64,000 bases of DNA from Chloroflexota bacterium (GCA_005880985.1 VBIQ01000007.1:62001-126000), one strand, 5' to 3'; counted from the stretch's first letter, positions 1 through 8,334 are shown. The notes: a model not told the origin generated them from the sequence alone. Program-made: numbers and translations.

Positions 1-192
1 CTCGAGGCGCTGTCACCGCGGCGGACCATCGAACGCGGCTTCTCGGTCACCCTGGACGCCGCCAGCGGCGCGGTGGTCACCGACCCGGGGCAGGTCGCGC
101 CCGGGCAGCGGCTGCGCAGCCTGCTCGCCGGCGGCGAGGTGGAGAGCGAGGTCGTCGAGGGCGGGAGCGGTGGGGAGGCCTCGACGCCGTGA
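1..192 (+). CDS. xseA: Exodeoxyribonuclease VII large subunit, C-terminal end (partial)
   Basis: The reading frame is open from base 1 and stops at 190-192. The 63 residues contain LSPRRTIERGFSVTLD followed by GAVVTDPGQVAPGQRLRSLL, which is the characteristic C-terminal strand-rich tail of XseA (family pattern L-x-L-S-P-x-x-T-L-x-R-G-Y-S). XseA with XseB degrades single-stranded DNA to short oligonucleotides in the cytoplasm. The next gene is xseB, the usual partner, which supports the call. The start of the gene lies outside the window. Confidence 0.88.
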   Translation, partial: LEALSPRRTIERGFSVTLDAASGAVVTDPGQVAPGQRLRSLLAGGEVESEVVEGGSGGEASTP

Positions 193-194
193 CG

Positions 195-210
195 CGAACG
201 CATGTACGAT
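195..210 (+). promoter_or_regulatory. Possible LexA-like box overlapping a TACGAT -10 hexamer
   Basis: CGAACGCATGTACG (195-208) matches the Gram-positive/actinobacterial LexA consensus CGAAC-N4-GTTCG at 9 of 10 defined bases and overlaps TACGAT at 205-210. About two matches this good are expected by chance in a window of this size, so only its promoter position makes it worth listing. A second TANNNT hexamer (TACGCT, 249-254) lies nearer xseB. Confidence 0.25.
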
Positions 211-275
211 AGCGGCGGTCGGGTTCTCCGCCTCCGCCGCCCCGGTCGTACGCTGCGCAGTTGCAGGCAACGCTG

Positions 276-689
276 ATGAGCACCATTGACGACGTCACCT
301 CGCTGAGCTACGAGCGCGCTCTCGCCGAGCTCGACGCTCTGATCGAGCGGCTCGAGGGCGGGGCGGTCAACCTGGAGGAGGCGATCGCGTGCTACGAGCG
401 CGGATCGCGCCTGGTGCAGCGCTGCAGCGAGCTCCTCGACCGCACCGAGCAGAGCGTGATGCAGCTGGTGGTGGGCGGCGGCGGTTCGCTGCAGGAGCGG
501 CCCTTCACCCCCGCGAGCACCGCGGAACCGCCGCCGGGGCAGCCCGACCCGATGCCCGCCCCGCCGCCGGAAGCGCAGCGCGTGCGGCCGGTCGGGGGTC
601 GCCGGGCGCCGTCGCTGCTCCCCGGGCTGGACGCCGAGCCGGCCAGCGAGCGGCGTCCACCGATCGACCCCGACGAGATCCCTTTCTGA
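276..689 (+). CDS. xseB: Exodeoxyribonuclease VII small subunit
   Basis: Residues about 8-70 match the XseB fold: LSYERALAELDALIERLEGG, then LEEAIACYERGSRL and a helix ending in LDRTEQ. It is the small helical subunit that binds the XseA tail. The protein is 137 residues, well above the usual 60-90. The extra C-terminal ~65 residues are Pro/Ala/Arg-rich and look disordered. I chose ATG 276. TTG 261 is an in-frame alternative lying 6 nt after TACGCT (249-254), which would fit a leaderless start. It follows xseA by 83 bp. Confidence 0.9.
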   Translation: MSTIDDVTSLSYERALAELDALIERLEGGAVNLEEAIACYERGSRLVQRCSELLDRTEQSVMQLVVGGGGSLQERPFTPASTAEPPPGQPDPMPAPPPEAQRVRPVGGRRAPSLLPGLDAEPASERRPPIDPDEIPF

Positions 690-750
690 GCGCACTCCGG
701 TGACCCGCACCAGGCGGCCATACGTGCCGCAGCAGATACACAAGTGGGTG

Positions 751-756
751 TAAGAT
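751..756 (+). promoter_or_regulatory. -10 hexamer of a probable leaderless tlyA transcript
   Basis: TAAGAT lies 7 nt before ATG 764 and there is no Shine-Dalgarno between them. That spacing would put the transcription start at or next to the start codon. No clear -35 is visible. It favours ATG 764 over the in-frame ATG at 755, which overlaps the hexamer. Confidence 0.5.
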
Positions 757-763
757 GACCCGC

Positions 764-1519
764 ATGGCGGCCGCCGCGCCCGATGCCGCGCGCCTCGACC
801 GATCGCTGGTCGAGAGGGGGTTCGCCGCCAGCCGGGAGCGCGCCCAGGCACTGATCGCCGCCGGTCTGGTCGAGGTCGACGGCGTGCGCGCCCGCAGCGC
901 TGCGCAGACGGTGGCGGCCGGGCAGGCCCTGCGGCTGACCGGGCGCGACCATCCCTGGGCCAGCCGGGGCGGTCTCAAGCTGACCGCCGCCCTCGACGTC
1001 CTCGACGTCGATCCGCGGGACCGGGTCGCCCTCGACGCGGGAGCCTCGACCGGTGGCTTCACCGACGTGCTCCTACAGCGCGGCGCGGTGCTCGTCTACG
1101 CCGTCGACGTCGGCAAGGGTCAGCTCGATCCGCGGCTGCGCGGCGACCCGCGGGTTGTGGTCATGGATGACACGAATATCCGCTACCTCGCGCCGCCGCC
1201 GGGTCCGCCGCCCACCCTCGTCACCCTCGACCTGTCCTTCATCTCCCTGCGCCTGGTGCTGCCCGTCGTGGCCCGTCTGGTGGCGCGGCCGGCCGACGTC
1301 GTCGCCCTGGTGAAGCCGCAGTTCGAGCTGGGTCGGGACGCGGTGGGCAAGGGCGGCATCGTGCGCGACTCCGCCGCCGGCGAGGCGGCGGCTCGTGACC
1401 TGCTGAGCTGGGCGGAGTCCGGTCTCGAGGCGGTCGGCACGGGACCGGTGCCGTCTTCGGTACGCGGAGCCAAGGGCAACCGCGAGTGGTTCGTGCGTCT
1501 GCGACTGGAGGAGCACTGA
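764..1519 (+). CDS. tlyA: TlyA family S4-domain rRNA 2'-O-methyltransferase
   Basis: An N-terminal S4 RNA-binding domain (about residues 9-65, RLDRSLVERGFAASRERA) is followed by an FtsJ/RrmJ-type methyltransferase. The conserved ASRGGLKL, the SAM-binding loop DAGASTGGFTDVLL and a late KPQFELG motif are all visible. In actinobacteria TlyA methylates the ribose of 16S C1409 and 23S C1920; older annotations call it hemolysin. The start at 764 is set by the upstream TAAGAT and by the family's N terminus. nadK follows after one base. The tlyA-nadK-recN order is common in Terrabacteria. Confidence 0.92.
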   Translation: MAAAAPDAARLDRSLVERGFAASRERAQALIAAGLVEVDGVRARSAAQTVAAGQALRLTGRDHPWASRGGLKLTAALDVLDVDPRDRVALDAGASTGGFTDVLLQRGAVLVYAVDVGKGQLDPRLRGDPRVVVMDDTNIRYLAPPPGPPPTLVTLDLSFISLRLVLPVVARLVARPADVVALVKPQFELGRDAVGKGGIVRDSAAGEAAARDLLSWAESGLEAVGTGPVPSSVRGAKGNREWFVRLRLEEH

Positions 1520-1520
1520 G

Positions 1521-2465
1521 GTGGTGCGACGGCGCAGCATCGGGCTGCTGCTCCACCCGCGAGAGGAGCATCGCGACCGCGACCTCGCCGCCGCCATCGC
1601 ACGCGCCGGCGCGCACGGCTTCGACACCTGGACCGCGGTCAGTCAGCCGGAGGAGGCGGTCCGCAGCCATCGCGACGACGCCGCGCTGCTGGTCACCGTC
1701 GGCGGCGACGGCACCTTCCTGCTGGGAGCGCGGCTGGCGGCGCCGCTGGGCATCCCGGTGCTCGGTGTCAACCGCGGACAGCTCGGCTTTCTGACCGACG
1801 TCGATCTGCCGGCGATGGCCGGGGCCATCGACACCTTCGCCGAGGGCCGCCATCGCATCGAGCGGCGATCGTTGCTCGACGTGCGCCGGGCGGGGGAGGG
1901 GGCCGACGATGGCCGCTTCGAGGCCCTGGCCCTCAACGAGGTGGTGGTGAAATCCGACGGGCTCAACCTCGCGCGCATCCGGGTCGAGGTCGAGGGCGAG
2001 CTGCTGGGGGAGTTCGACGCCGACGGGGTGATCATCGCCACCGCCACCGGTTCGACCGCCTACGCGCTCAGCGCCGGAGGCCCTCCGGTCGATCCGCGGG
2101 TCCGCGCCCTGGTTGTCGTTCCGCTGGCCGCGCACGCGGTGATCACTCGACCGGTGGTGCTGCCCGAAGCCGTCAGCATCGACCTCACCGTGTTATGGGG
2201 ACGCGGGTTTGCCGGCGCCGACGGACACGTCGAGGCACCCCTGTCGCCCGGCAGCCGGCTGGAGATCCGGCCCGGGCCGGAGCTGCAGGTCGTCCAGATC
2301 GGAGCAATGCCGTTCGTGCGACGGCTGCGCGAGAAGGTGCGCTTCGGGATGCCCTTGAAGGAGGCGCACGACGCCCCCGACGGACACCGCGTCCATGAAC
2401 GGCAGGCGGTCGATGCGGACGGTCCCGCGGCCACCGATGTGGGCGCTGCATCGGAGGGCGGCTGA
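1521..2465 (+). CDS. nadK: NAD kinase
   Basis: It phosphorylates NAD to NADP in the cytosol using ATP or polyphosphate. The diagnostic GGDGTFL (about residues 61-67), the NRGQLGFLTDV segment and the substrate-binding ATGSTAYALSAGGP are present. At 314 residues it is slightly long; the last ~30 (after FGMPL) are a low-complexity Ala/Asp/Gly tail outside the family core. The start is GTG, one base after the tlyA stop. The stop overlaps the recN start (TGATG). Confidence 0.95.
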   Translation: MVRRRSIGLLLHPREEHRDRDLAAAIARAGAHGFDTWTAVSQPEEAVRSHRDDAALLVTVGGDGTFLLGARLAAPLGIPVLGVNRGQLGFLTDVDLPAMAGAIDTFAEGRHRIERRSLLDVRRAGEGADDGRFEALALNEVVVKSDGLNLARIRVEVEGELLGEFDADGVIIATATGSTAYALSAGGPPVDPRVRALVVVPLAAHAVITRPVVLPEAVSIDLTVLWGRGFAGADGHVEAPLSPGSRLEIRPGPELQVVQIGAMPFVRRLREKVRFGMPLKEAHDAPDGHRVHERQAVDADGPAATDVGAASEGG

Positions 2466-4204
2466 TGGCCCTGCTCGAGCTGCGGGTCAAGGGGCTGGCG
2501 GTGCTGGCCGGGGTCCGCTGCGAACCCGGGCCGGGGCTGACGGCGCTGACCGGTGAGACCGGCGCCGGCAAGTCGATGTGCGTCGCCGCGCTGCGTCTGG
2601 TGCTGGGCGGCCGCGTCGACCTCGATCCCTCGGCGACCGCCGGCGCCACCGTCGCCGCCGTCTTCGACGCCGTGCCCGCCCCGCTTCGCGAGCGCCTCGA
2701 GTCGCTCGGGGTGGAGGATGGCGGCGAGCTGCTCACCCTGAGCCGCGAGCTCCCGGGACGCGGCCGGGGCGCCTGCCGCATCAACGGCGCCCTGGTGTCG
2801 CAGGCCACGCTGCGGGAGGCCGGCGAAGCCCTGGTGGAGGTCACAGCTCAGGGTGAGAGCCACCGCCTGCTCCGCCCGTCGTATCAGCGCGCGCTGCTCG
2901 ACGGCTTCGGTGGAGCCCAGCTGCTCGCCGCCAGGAGCGCGTCGGCGCAGGCGGTGCAGCGGTGGTGGCAGGCGCAGCAGCGGCTGGCGAGCGCCCGTGA
3001 CACCGCCGCCCGCCAGTCCGAGGCGGTGCGCGGCGCCGCCGACACCGTCGCCGATCTGGGAGGCCTGGGGCTTCGCGCCGGGGAGGATGACGAGCTGCTC
3101 AGCGAGCGCCGCCGACTGGTGCACGCGGTGCGGCTCGCCAGGGCCGCGGGAGCGGTGCGCACCGCCTGTTCGGGCGACGGCGACAGCGGTGGCGCCGCCG
3201 ACCTGCTGGCCGCGGCGGCGGCCGAGCACGGCGAGCTCGGTGGCGTCGATCACGCGCTGGCAGAGCTCCTCGGGGAATGTGGCCGGGTGGCGGAGGAGGT
3301 CCGCGAGCTCGCCTCGCGGGCGCGCACCTACGGCGACGGGCTGGTCGTCGACGACACCCGCCTGGCGGCGGTCGACGAGCGGCTCGAGGTGATCGACCGG
3401 GCCTCCCGACGGCACGGGGGCACCCTGGCCGGCGCGCTCGAGGCGCTGGCGGCTGCCGAGTCCCTGCTGGCCGGCGCCGGCCAGGCCGACGAGGCTGGCC
3501 TGGCGTGCGAGGTCGAGGCCCGCGAGGCTGAGGTCGTCGCGGCCGTGACCACGCTCTCGCAGTTGCGGACCTCGGCGGCCCGGCGGCTGGAGGCCGCGGT
3601 GGTCGCGCAGCTGCGGCGCCTGCGTCTGCGCCACGCGCGCTTCCGGGTGGTGGTCGAAGCGCGGCCCGACGAGGGCGGCCTGACCATCGGTGACCGGCGC
3701 GTCGCCGCCGGCTCCGAGGGTGTCGACGAGATCGACTTCCGGCTGGCGACGACGCCCGACGGCGTTCCCATCCCCCTCGGCCAGGGACCCTCCGGCGGCG
3801 AGCTGTCGCGCCTCGCCCTCGCGCTCCGGGCGGTGGTCGCCCTCGGCGACGACTGCGCGACCCTGGTGCTCGACGAGGTCGATGCCGGGCTGGGCGGAGA
3901 GACCGCCGCCCGGGTGGGGGAGGCCCTCGTCGGGATCGGCGTCGGCCGGCAGGTGATGGTGGTGACCCACCGTGCCGAGATCGCATCCCGCGCCGCGACC
4001 CACCTGGTGGTCGAACGCGGCGACCTCAACGGCCGGGCCCGCGCGTCGGTGCGGGCGGTCGACGGCGAGGAACGCGTCGCCGAGGTCGCCCGGCTGATGT
4101 CGGGACGTCAAACCGCGGCGGCGCTGGCGCGGGCCCGAGAGCTGCTCGAGGAGGGTGGTCTCCGGTCACCGCGCCGGGCGGCGGCTACCATTGGTCCCGG
4201 ATGA
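2465..4204 (+). CDS. recN: DNA repair ATPase RecN
   Basis: This SMC-like ATPase acts in double-strand-break repair. The Walker A motif GETGAGKSM (about residues 30-38), a long coiled-coil middle, the ABC signature GPSGGELSRLALALR (about 440) and Walker B LVLDEVDAGLGGETA are in order. At 579 residues it is slightly above the family norm of ~555. It starts with ATG overlapping the nadK stop by one base and ends in an ATGA overlap with scpA. Confidence 0.95.
   Translation: MALLELRVKGLAVLAGVRCEPGPGLTALTGETGAGKSMCVAALRLVLGGRVDLDPSATAGATVAAVFDAVPAPLRERLESLGVEDGGELLTLSRELPGRGRGACRINGALVSQATLREAGEALVEVTAQGESHRLLRPSYQRALLDGFGGAQLLAARSASAQAVQRWWQAQQRLASARDTAARQSEAVRGAADTVADLGGLGLRAGEDDELLSERRRLVHAVRLARAAGAVRTACSGDGDSGGAADLLAAAAAEHGELGGVDHALAELLGECGRVAEEVRELASRARTYGDGLVVDDTRLAAVDERLEVIDRASRRHGGTLAGALEALAAAESLLAGAGQADEAGLACEVEAREAEVVAAVTTLSQLRTSAARRLEAAVVAQLRRLRLRHARFRVVVEARPDEGGLTIGDRRVAAGSEGVDEIDFRLATTPDGVPIPLGQGPSGGELSRLALALRAVVALGDDCATLVLDEVDAGLGGETAARVGEALVGIGVGRQVMVVTHRAEIASRAATHLVVERGDLNGRARASVRAVDGEERVAEVARLMSGRQTAAALARARELLEEGGLRSPRRAAATIGPG
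4186..4191 (+). promoter_or_regulatory. -10-like hexamer inside recN, upstream of scpA
   Basis: TACCAT within the last codons of recN ends 9 nt before ATG 4201, the same geometry seen at other putative leaderless starts. scpA could therefore have its own leaderless transcript as well as being coupled to recN. No -35 is evident. Confidence 0.35.
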
Positions 4205-5055
4205 CGGACCCATCCGCCGAGTCCCCTCCAGCCGCGGCACCGACCGACCTCGACGTTGCCGAGCCCAGCGGCGCGATTCTGGTCGACGGCCATCCCGTCG
4301 AGCGCGCGGGCGATGCCGGTGGCCTGCGCTTTCCGGTCGAGGTACCCGGCTTCCAGGGCACCCTCGACGACCTGGTGCTCGCCGCCCAGCGGGGTGAGAT
4401 CGATGTCGCGTCGGTCCCGGTGGCCGAGATCACCTCCGCCTTCCGGGCGCGCGTGCTCCGGGACGACCCGCGCCCCGACCCGCGCGAGGTGGCCGACTTC
4501 CTGAGCCTGGCTTCGCGGCTGCTCAGCCTCAAGGCGGCCAGGCTGCTGCCGGAAGGTCCGCTCGACGCCCTCGATCCCGAGTCGGGCGAGGAGGGCGGCC
4601 CTGTCGACGACGCCGGGGCGCGCCTGGCCGAGTACCGCCTCTTCAAGGCCGCCGCAGAGGCCCTGTTGGGAGACGTCGCCGAGCAGGGGGCACGCAGCTT
4701 CCTCGGACTGGTGGCTCCCGAGGTGGTGCCGGTCGAACGCCTGGCCATCCCGCCGGAACGCCTTGCCGCCGCCTTCCGAGCGGTGCTCGAGCGCCTCCCT
4801 GAGGCCGAGCCCTTCGGCTTCGACACGGCGACCTTCTCGGTCGCCGAGAAGATGCTGGTGCTGCGGCGCCTGCTCGAGAGCCGCCCGGTGATCGCCTTCG
4901 AGGAGATCTTCGAGGGGGTCGCGAGCCGCCTCGAGGCCGTGGCCTGCTTCCTCGCCCTGCTCGAGATCCTCAAGGCGGGGGCCGCCCGGGTCGAGCAGAG
5001 CGAGCCCTTCGGGGCGATCACCGTGACCGCCCTGGCGGTGAGCGCCGAGGGGTGA
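4201..5055 (+). CDS. scpA: Segregation and condensation protein A
   Basis: ScpA is the kleisin subunit of the SMC-ScpA-ScpB condensin. The N-terminal SMC-binding region contains FQGTLDDLVLAAQRGEIDVA and VADFLSLASRLLSLKAARLL, both family hallmarks. The C-terminal winged helix contains TFSVAEKMLVLRRLLE and FEEIFEG, then LALLEILKAGAARVEQ. The first ~40 residues are an Ala/Pro-rich extension. The 284-residue length is normal. It overlaps recN by 4 bp (ATGA) and scpB by 4 bp (GTGA), so the three are probably coupled. Confidence 0.93.
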   Translation: MTDPSAESPPAAAPTDLDVAEPSGAILVDGHPVERAGDAGGLRFPVEVPGFQGTLDDLVLAAQRGEIDVASVPVAEITSAFRARVLRDDPRPDPREVADFLSLASRLLSLKAARLLPEGPLDALDPESGEEGGPVDDAGARLAEYRLFKAAAEALLGDVAEQGARSFLGLVAPEVVPVERLAIPPERLAAAFRAVLERLPEAEPFGFDTATFSVAEKMLVLRRLLESRPVIAFEEIFEGVASRLEAVACFLALLEILKAGAARVEQSEPFGAITVTALAVSAEG

Positions 5056-5756
5056 CGGGCCTGGCCGGCGACGGCGACGGCGACGGCGGCTGGGACATGC
5101 CGGTGACGGGGCGCCCGGAGGTGGTCCCCGACGTGGCCGTCGAGGCCGACCCGAACCAGGTCGGCGCCGATCGCCGGGATGACGCCGCGCTCACGGCAGC
5201 CCTGGAGGCCGTCTGCTTTGCCCTTGCCCGGCCGGTCGGGGTGGGGGAGGCGGCCGGCATTCTCGGCTGCTCCAGCGCCGAGCTCGGTGCTTCCGTCGAC
5301 ACCCTCGCCGCCACCCTTCGAGGCCGCGGGCTGATGCTCCAGCGGCACCACGGGGAGCTGCAGCTGGTGACCCGGCCGGAGGTCGCCTGGGCGGTGCAAC
5401 GCGCCCTCAACCCGGAGCGCCCAGGCCGCCTGAGCCGGGCCGCGCTGGAGACGCTGGCGATCATCGCCTACCGCCAGCCGCTGACCCGGGCGGGCATCGA
5501 GGCGATTCGGGGAGTCAACTGCGACGCCGTCCTCGACAGCCTCGAGCGGCGCGAGCTGGTGGCCGAGGTCGGCCGCCAGGAGACCCCCGGACATCCCCGC
5601 CTCTTCGGCACCACCCTGCGCTTCCTCCAGGTGGTCGGGCTGGAGCGCATCGAGGACCTGCCGCCGCTTCCCCAGGGTGCCGCGCTGCCCCAGTTGCCGG
5701 ACACCGACTGGGACGTCGCCGGGCCGTCCGGGCCGGCCAACGGCAGTGGCGGCTGA
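5052..5756 (+). CDS. scpB: Segregation and condensation protein B
   Basis: ScpB is the winged-helix partner of ScpA in condensin. Two winged-helix domains are readable: AALEAVCFALARPVGV ... LGCSSAELGASVDTLAATL, then RLSRAALETLAIIAYRQPLTRAGIEAIRGV, the most conserved ScpB segment, and GHPRLFGTTLRFLQVVGL. The ~45-residue acidic/Gly-rich N terminus is variable. The start is GTG overlapping the scpA stop. The last 11 bases overlap the proposed rluB start. Confidence 0.93.
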   Translation: MTGLAGDGDGDGGWDMPVTGRPEVVPDVAVEADPNQVGADRRDDAALTAALEAVCFALARPVGVGEAAGILGCSSAELGASVDTLAATLRGRGLMLQRHHGELQLVTRPEVAWAVQRALNPERPGRLSRAALETLAIIAYRQPLTRAGIEAIRGVNCDAVLDSLERRELVAEVGRQETPGHPRLFGTTLRFLQVVGLERIEDLPPLPQGAALPQLPDTDWDVAGPSGPANGSGG

Positions 5757-6471
5757 GCGGGTCAACGCCTTTCTCTCCCATCGGGGCGTCGCCTCGCGGC
5801 GCGCCGCCGACCGGCTGGTGGAGGCGGGACGGGTCGCTGTCAACGGCCGGCCGGCGCGGTCGGGAGCGCTGGTGGACAGTGGCGACACCGTCACCGTCGA
5901 CGGCCGCCCGGTGCCGGAGCGGGTGGCCCGGAGGACGGTGATGGTCAACAAGCCCCGCGGCGTCCTCTCCACCCGCCGCGACCCGGGCGGGCGGCCGACG
6001 GTGCTCGGCATGGTCGACGATCCCACCGGCCTGGCCCCGGTGGGCCGCCTCGATCTCACCAGCCGGGGACTGCTGCTCCTGACCAGCGACGGGGAGCTCG
6101 CCCTGCGGCTGACCCATCCGCGCCACGGCGTCACCAAGCGGTACCGCGTCGTCGTCGCGGGGATCGCCTCGGCGGCAACGCGCCGCCTGCTGGTGCGCGG
6201 GGTGGAGCTCGCCGACGGCCCGGCCCGGGCCGTGGAGGCGGTTCCCGCCGGTCACCGCGGTGCCGACGATGTGCTGGAGGTGCTGATGGCCGAGGGGCGC
6301 AAGCGCGAGGTGCGCCGGCTTTGTGCCGCCGCCGGTCTGCAGGTGCTCGACCTCGAGCGAATCGCCATCGGCCCGCTGCGGCTGGGCCGGCTTCGCCCCG
6401 GTGACTGGCGGCGGCTGACCGCCCGCGAGCTGGGCGAGCTCTATGCCGCCGCCGGTCTTGACCCGCCGTGA
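5746..6471 (+). CDS. rluB: 23S rRNA pseudouridine synthase, RsuA/RluB family
   Basis: An S4 domain (VNAFLSHRGVASRRAADRLVEAGRVAVNG) precedes the catalytic domain. That domain contains NKPRGVLST, the catalytic-Asp motif VGRLDLTSRGLLLLTSDG and the late EGRKREVRRLCAAAG. Members convert specific uridines of rRNA to pseudouridine. I place the start at GTG 5746, because the frame upstream has no family similarity; that start overlaps scpB by 11 bp. The exact member (RluB rather than RluE/F or RsuA) is inferred from scpAB-rluB-cmk synteny. Confidence 0.88.
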   Translation: MAAERVNAFLSHRGVASRRAADRLVEAGRVAVNGRPARSGALVDSGDTVTVDGRPVPERVARRTVMVNKPRGVLSTRRDPGGRPTVLGMVDDPTGLAPVGRLDLTSRGLLLLTSDGELALRLTHPRHGVTKRYRVVVAGIASAATRRLLVRGVELADGPARAVEAVPAGHRGADDVLEVLMAEGRKREVRRLCAAAGLQVLDLERIAIGPLRLGRLRPGDWRRLTARELGELYAAAGLDPP

Positions 6472-7187
6472 GCCAGGCGGGTCGCGTCGCGGTGGAGCGG
6501 CTGGTCACCATCGACGGCCCCGCCGGCAGCGGCAAAACGACGCTGGGACGGCGCCTCGCCCAGGCCCTCGACCTGCCCCTGGTCGATACCGGCCTCTTCT
6601 ATCGGGGGGTGACCGCCGCCGCGGTCCTCGGCGGCTTGGACGGCTCCGACGCGGCAGCCCTTGGTGAGCTGGCACGCCACGTCGAGCTGGAGATCAACAC
6701 CGATCCGCGGGCGCCGGACGGTGCCTGGCAGCTTCGCCTCGACGGCGAGGACGTGACCGCGGAGATCCGCGATCCGGCTCGGGCGCCGCTGCTGGCGCGG
6801 ATCAGCGGCGTCCGCGAGGTGCGCGAGGCGCTGCGCGAGAAACAACGGCGCGCCGCCGCCGCCGGTGCCGTCGCGGTCGGGCGCGACTGCGGAACCGTGG
6901 TCTTCCCGTGGGCGCCGCTCAAGCTCTATCTCGATGCACCGGGGCCGCTGCGCACCGGCCGCCGAGACCAGCAGCTACGCGGTGGTGGCACCCCCGTCGA
7001 CGTGGCCGGTCTGCGCGCCGAGGTGAGCGACCGCGACGCGCTCGACTCCGGGCGGCCCGAGTCCCCGTTGCGGCCCGCCGAGGACGCCCATATGATCGAT
7101 ACCGGTCGGCTGGGGATCGAGGAGATGGTGACGGAGGCAATGCGCCTCTGCCGGGATGTCGGCCTCCTCGCACCGGCCGGGGAGTAA
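6468..7187 (+). CDS. cmk: Cytidylate kinase
   Basis: It phosphorylates CMP/dCMP to the diphosphates. The P-loop IDGPAGSGKTTLGRRLA (about residues 14-30) and VDTGLFYRGVTAAAV follow the family pattern, and the GRDCGTVVFP segment corresponds to the usual GRDIGTVV. The C terminus has the conserved DSGRPESPLRPAEDAHMIDT region. The 239-residue length is normal. It overlaps rluB by 4 bp (GTGA). Confidence 0.94.
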   Translation: MSQAGRVAVERLVTIDGPAGSGKTTLGRRLAQALDLPLVDTGLFYRGVTAAAVLGGLDGSDAAALGELARHVELEINTDPRAPDGAWQLRLDGEDVTAEIRDPARAPLLARISGVREVREALREKQRRAAAAGAVAVGRDCGTVVFPWAPLKLYLDAPGPLRTGRRDQQLRGGGTPVDVAGLRAEVSDRDALDSGRPESPLRPAEDAHMIDTGRLGIEEMVTEAMRLCRDVGLLAPAGE

Positions 7188-7195
7188 GGCACGGC

Positions 7196-7864
7196 ATGTA
7201 CCCGGTCCTGCGCCTGGTCATGCGGCTGCTCGCCCACATCTTCCTGTTCCGCTCGGTGCACGTCGAGGGACTCGAGAACCTCCCCCGCCGCGGTCCGGTG
7301 CTGGTGCTGGGCAACCACATCGCCACCGTCGACCCGCCCCTCACCGGCGCGCTGATCCGCCGTCTCGACGTCTACTACATGGCGAAGAGCGAGTCGTTCA
7401 CTCCCCGCGTCGCCTGGCTGTTCCGCGCCTACCACGCCTTTCCGGTGGTGCGTCACAGCCCCGACCGCACCGCTCTCAAGCACGCCCTGCGGCTGCTCGC
7501 CACGGGGCACGTGCTGCTGGTGTACCCGGAGGGCTCGCGCTCCCCGGACGCGCGGCTGCGCCGTGCCTACGCTGGCGCCGGCTTCATCGCTCGCCACTCC
7601 CGCGCGCCGCTGGTGCCGGTGGCGATCTGGGGCAGCGAGAAGGTGCTCCCCAAGGGAGCGCGCTGGCCCCACCACGCCGAGGTCCACATCCGCTACGGAC
7701 CGCCATTCGAACTTCCCGAGCGCAACCCAGACGGCACCCTGATGTCGCACCAGCAGACCGCCGACCACATGATGGGGCGGGTTGCGGCGATGCTCCCCGA
7801 GCCGTACCGCGGCATCTACGGCCCCGGCGGCGAGCTGGACCCGGCGCGGGTGTCGGCGGCGTAG
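7196..7864 (+). CDS. plsC: 1-acyl-sn-glycerol-3-phosphate acyltransferase
   Basis: PlsC-type acyltransferases make phosphatidic acid at the membrane. The catalytic NHxxxxD block is NHIATVDP, preceded by a hydrophobic N-terminal segment (VLRLVMRLLAHIFLF). The acceptor-site motif YPEGSRS and the VPVAIWGSE strand follow. At 222 residues the length is typical. ATG 7196 begins 8 nt after the cmk stop and removes an unrelated upstream extension in the same frame. cmk-plsC adjacency is common in Terrabacteria. Confidence 0.9.
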   Translation: MYPVLRLVMRLLAHIFLFRSVHVEGLENLPRRGPVLVLGNHIATVDPPLTGALIRRLDVYYMAKSESFTPRVAWLFRAYHAFPVVRHSPDRTALKHALRLLATGHVLLVYPEGSRSPDARLRRAYAGAGFIARHSRAPLVPVAIWGSEKVLPKGARWPHHAEVHIRYGPPFELPERNPDGTLMSHQQTADHMMGRVAAMLPEPYRGIYGPGGELDPARVSAA

Positions 7865-7929
7865 AGGTATTGCGGCGCGCTGTCGCGAGACGGGAAGGGC
7901 GCAACCGCGGCTGCGTGGGCGGCGGTTGT

Positions 7930-8075
7930 TAACGTCGCGCTGGCGCGCGACTGGGAGGGCGGCACAACACGTACCGCCCACGGAGGGGGCTGCCGCCCGC
8001 TGCGCCACTCGGCTACGCCTCGCAGCGCACCCTGCCACGGCGCGACTCCGCGCCGGGCGCGGCTTTGCCGCGCTG
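7930..8075 (-). repeat. Dispersed multi-hairpin repeat, copy A
   Basis: On the - strand this copy reads through the same landmarks as the other four: GCGCGGCAAAGCCGCGC, then GGCGCGGAGTCGCGCC, GGTGCGCTGC, GTGGCGCAG, a GGGCGG...CCGCCC hairpin and a terminal CGCGC...GCGCG stem. It is flanked by copy B in opposite orientation. No protein is conserved across copies. Confidence 0.85.
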
Positions 8076-8119
8076 GGGCGCTGTGGGCCGCTCGCCGCCA
8101 GGCGATTGCGAGGCCGAAG

Positions 8120-8256
8120 GCCGAGCCGGCGCGGAGTCGCGCCGGAAGGGGGGTGCGCTGCTACGCGTCAGCGTAGTGGCGCAGGGGGAAGCCCCAATCA
8201 ACGGGCGGCACGTGTTGTGGCGCCCTCCAGTCGCGCGAAGCGCGACGTCAAGACCG
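8120..8256 (+). repeat. Dispersed multi-hairpin repeat, copy B
   Basis: This + strand copy faces copy A, so 7930-8256 forms a large imperfect inverted repeat centred near 8095. Two internal hairpins are replaced by different but still self-complementary sequence (CTACGCGTCAGCGTAG and GGGGAAGCCCC), which suggests the fold matters more than the sequence. It ends with GCGACGTCAAGACCG, as in copy C. The 7865-8346 gap holds these repeats and the dinG promoter; I see no gene in it. Confidence 0.8.
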
Positions 8257-8334
8257 CCCGTTAGAACCCTGGCCCGCCCCCCTGAACTCCCGCTTCAGCT
8301 CCGCCCGGGGAACGGCTGTTTCCCCAACCCACCG

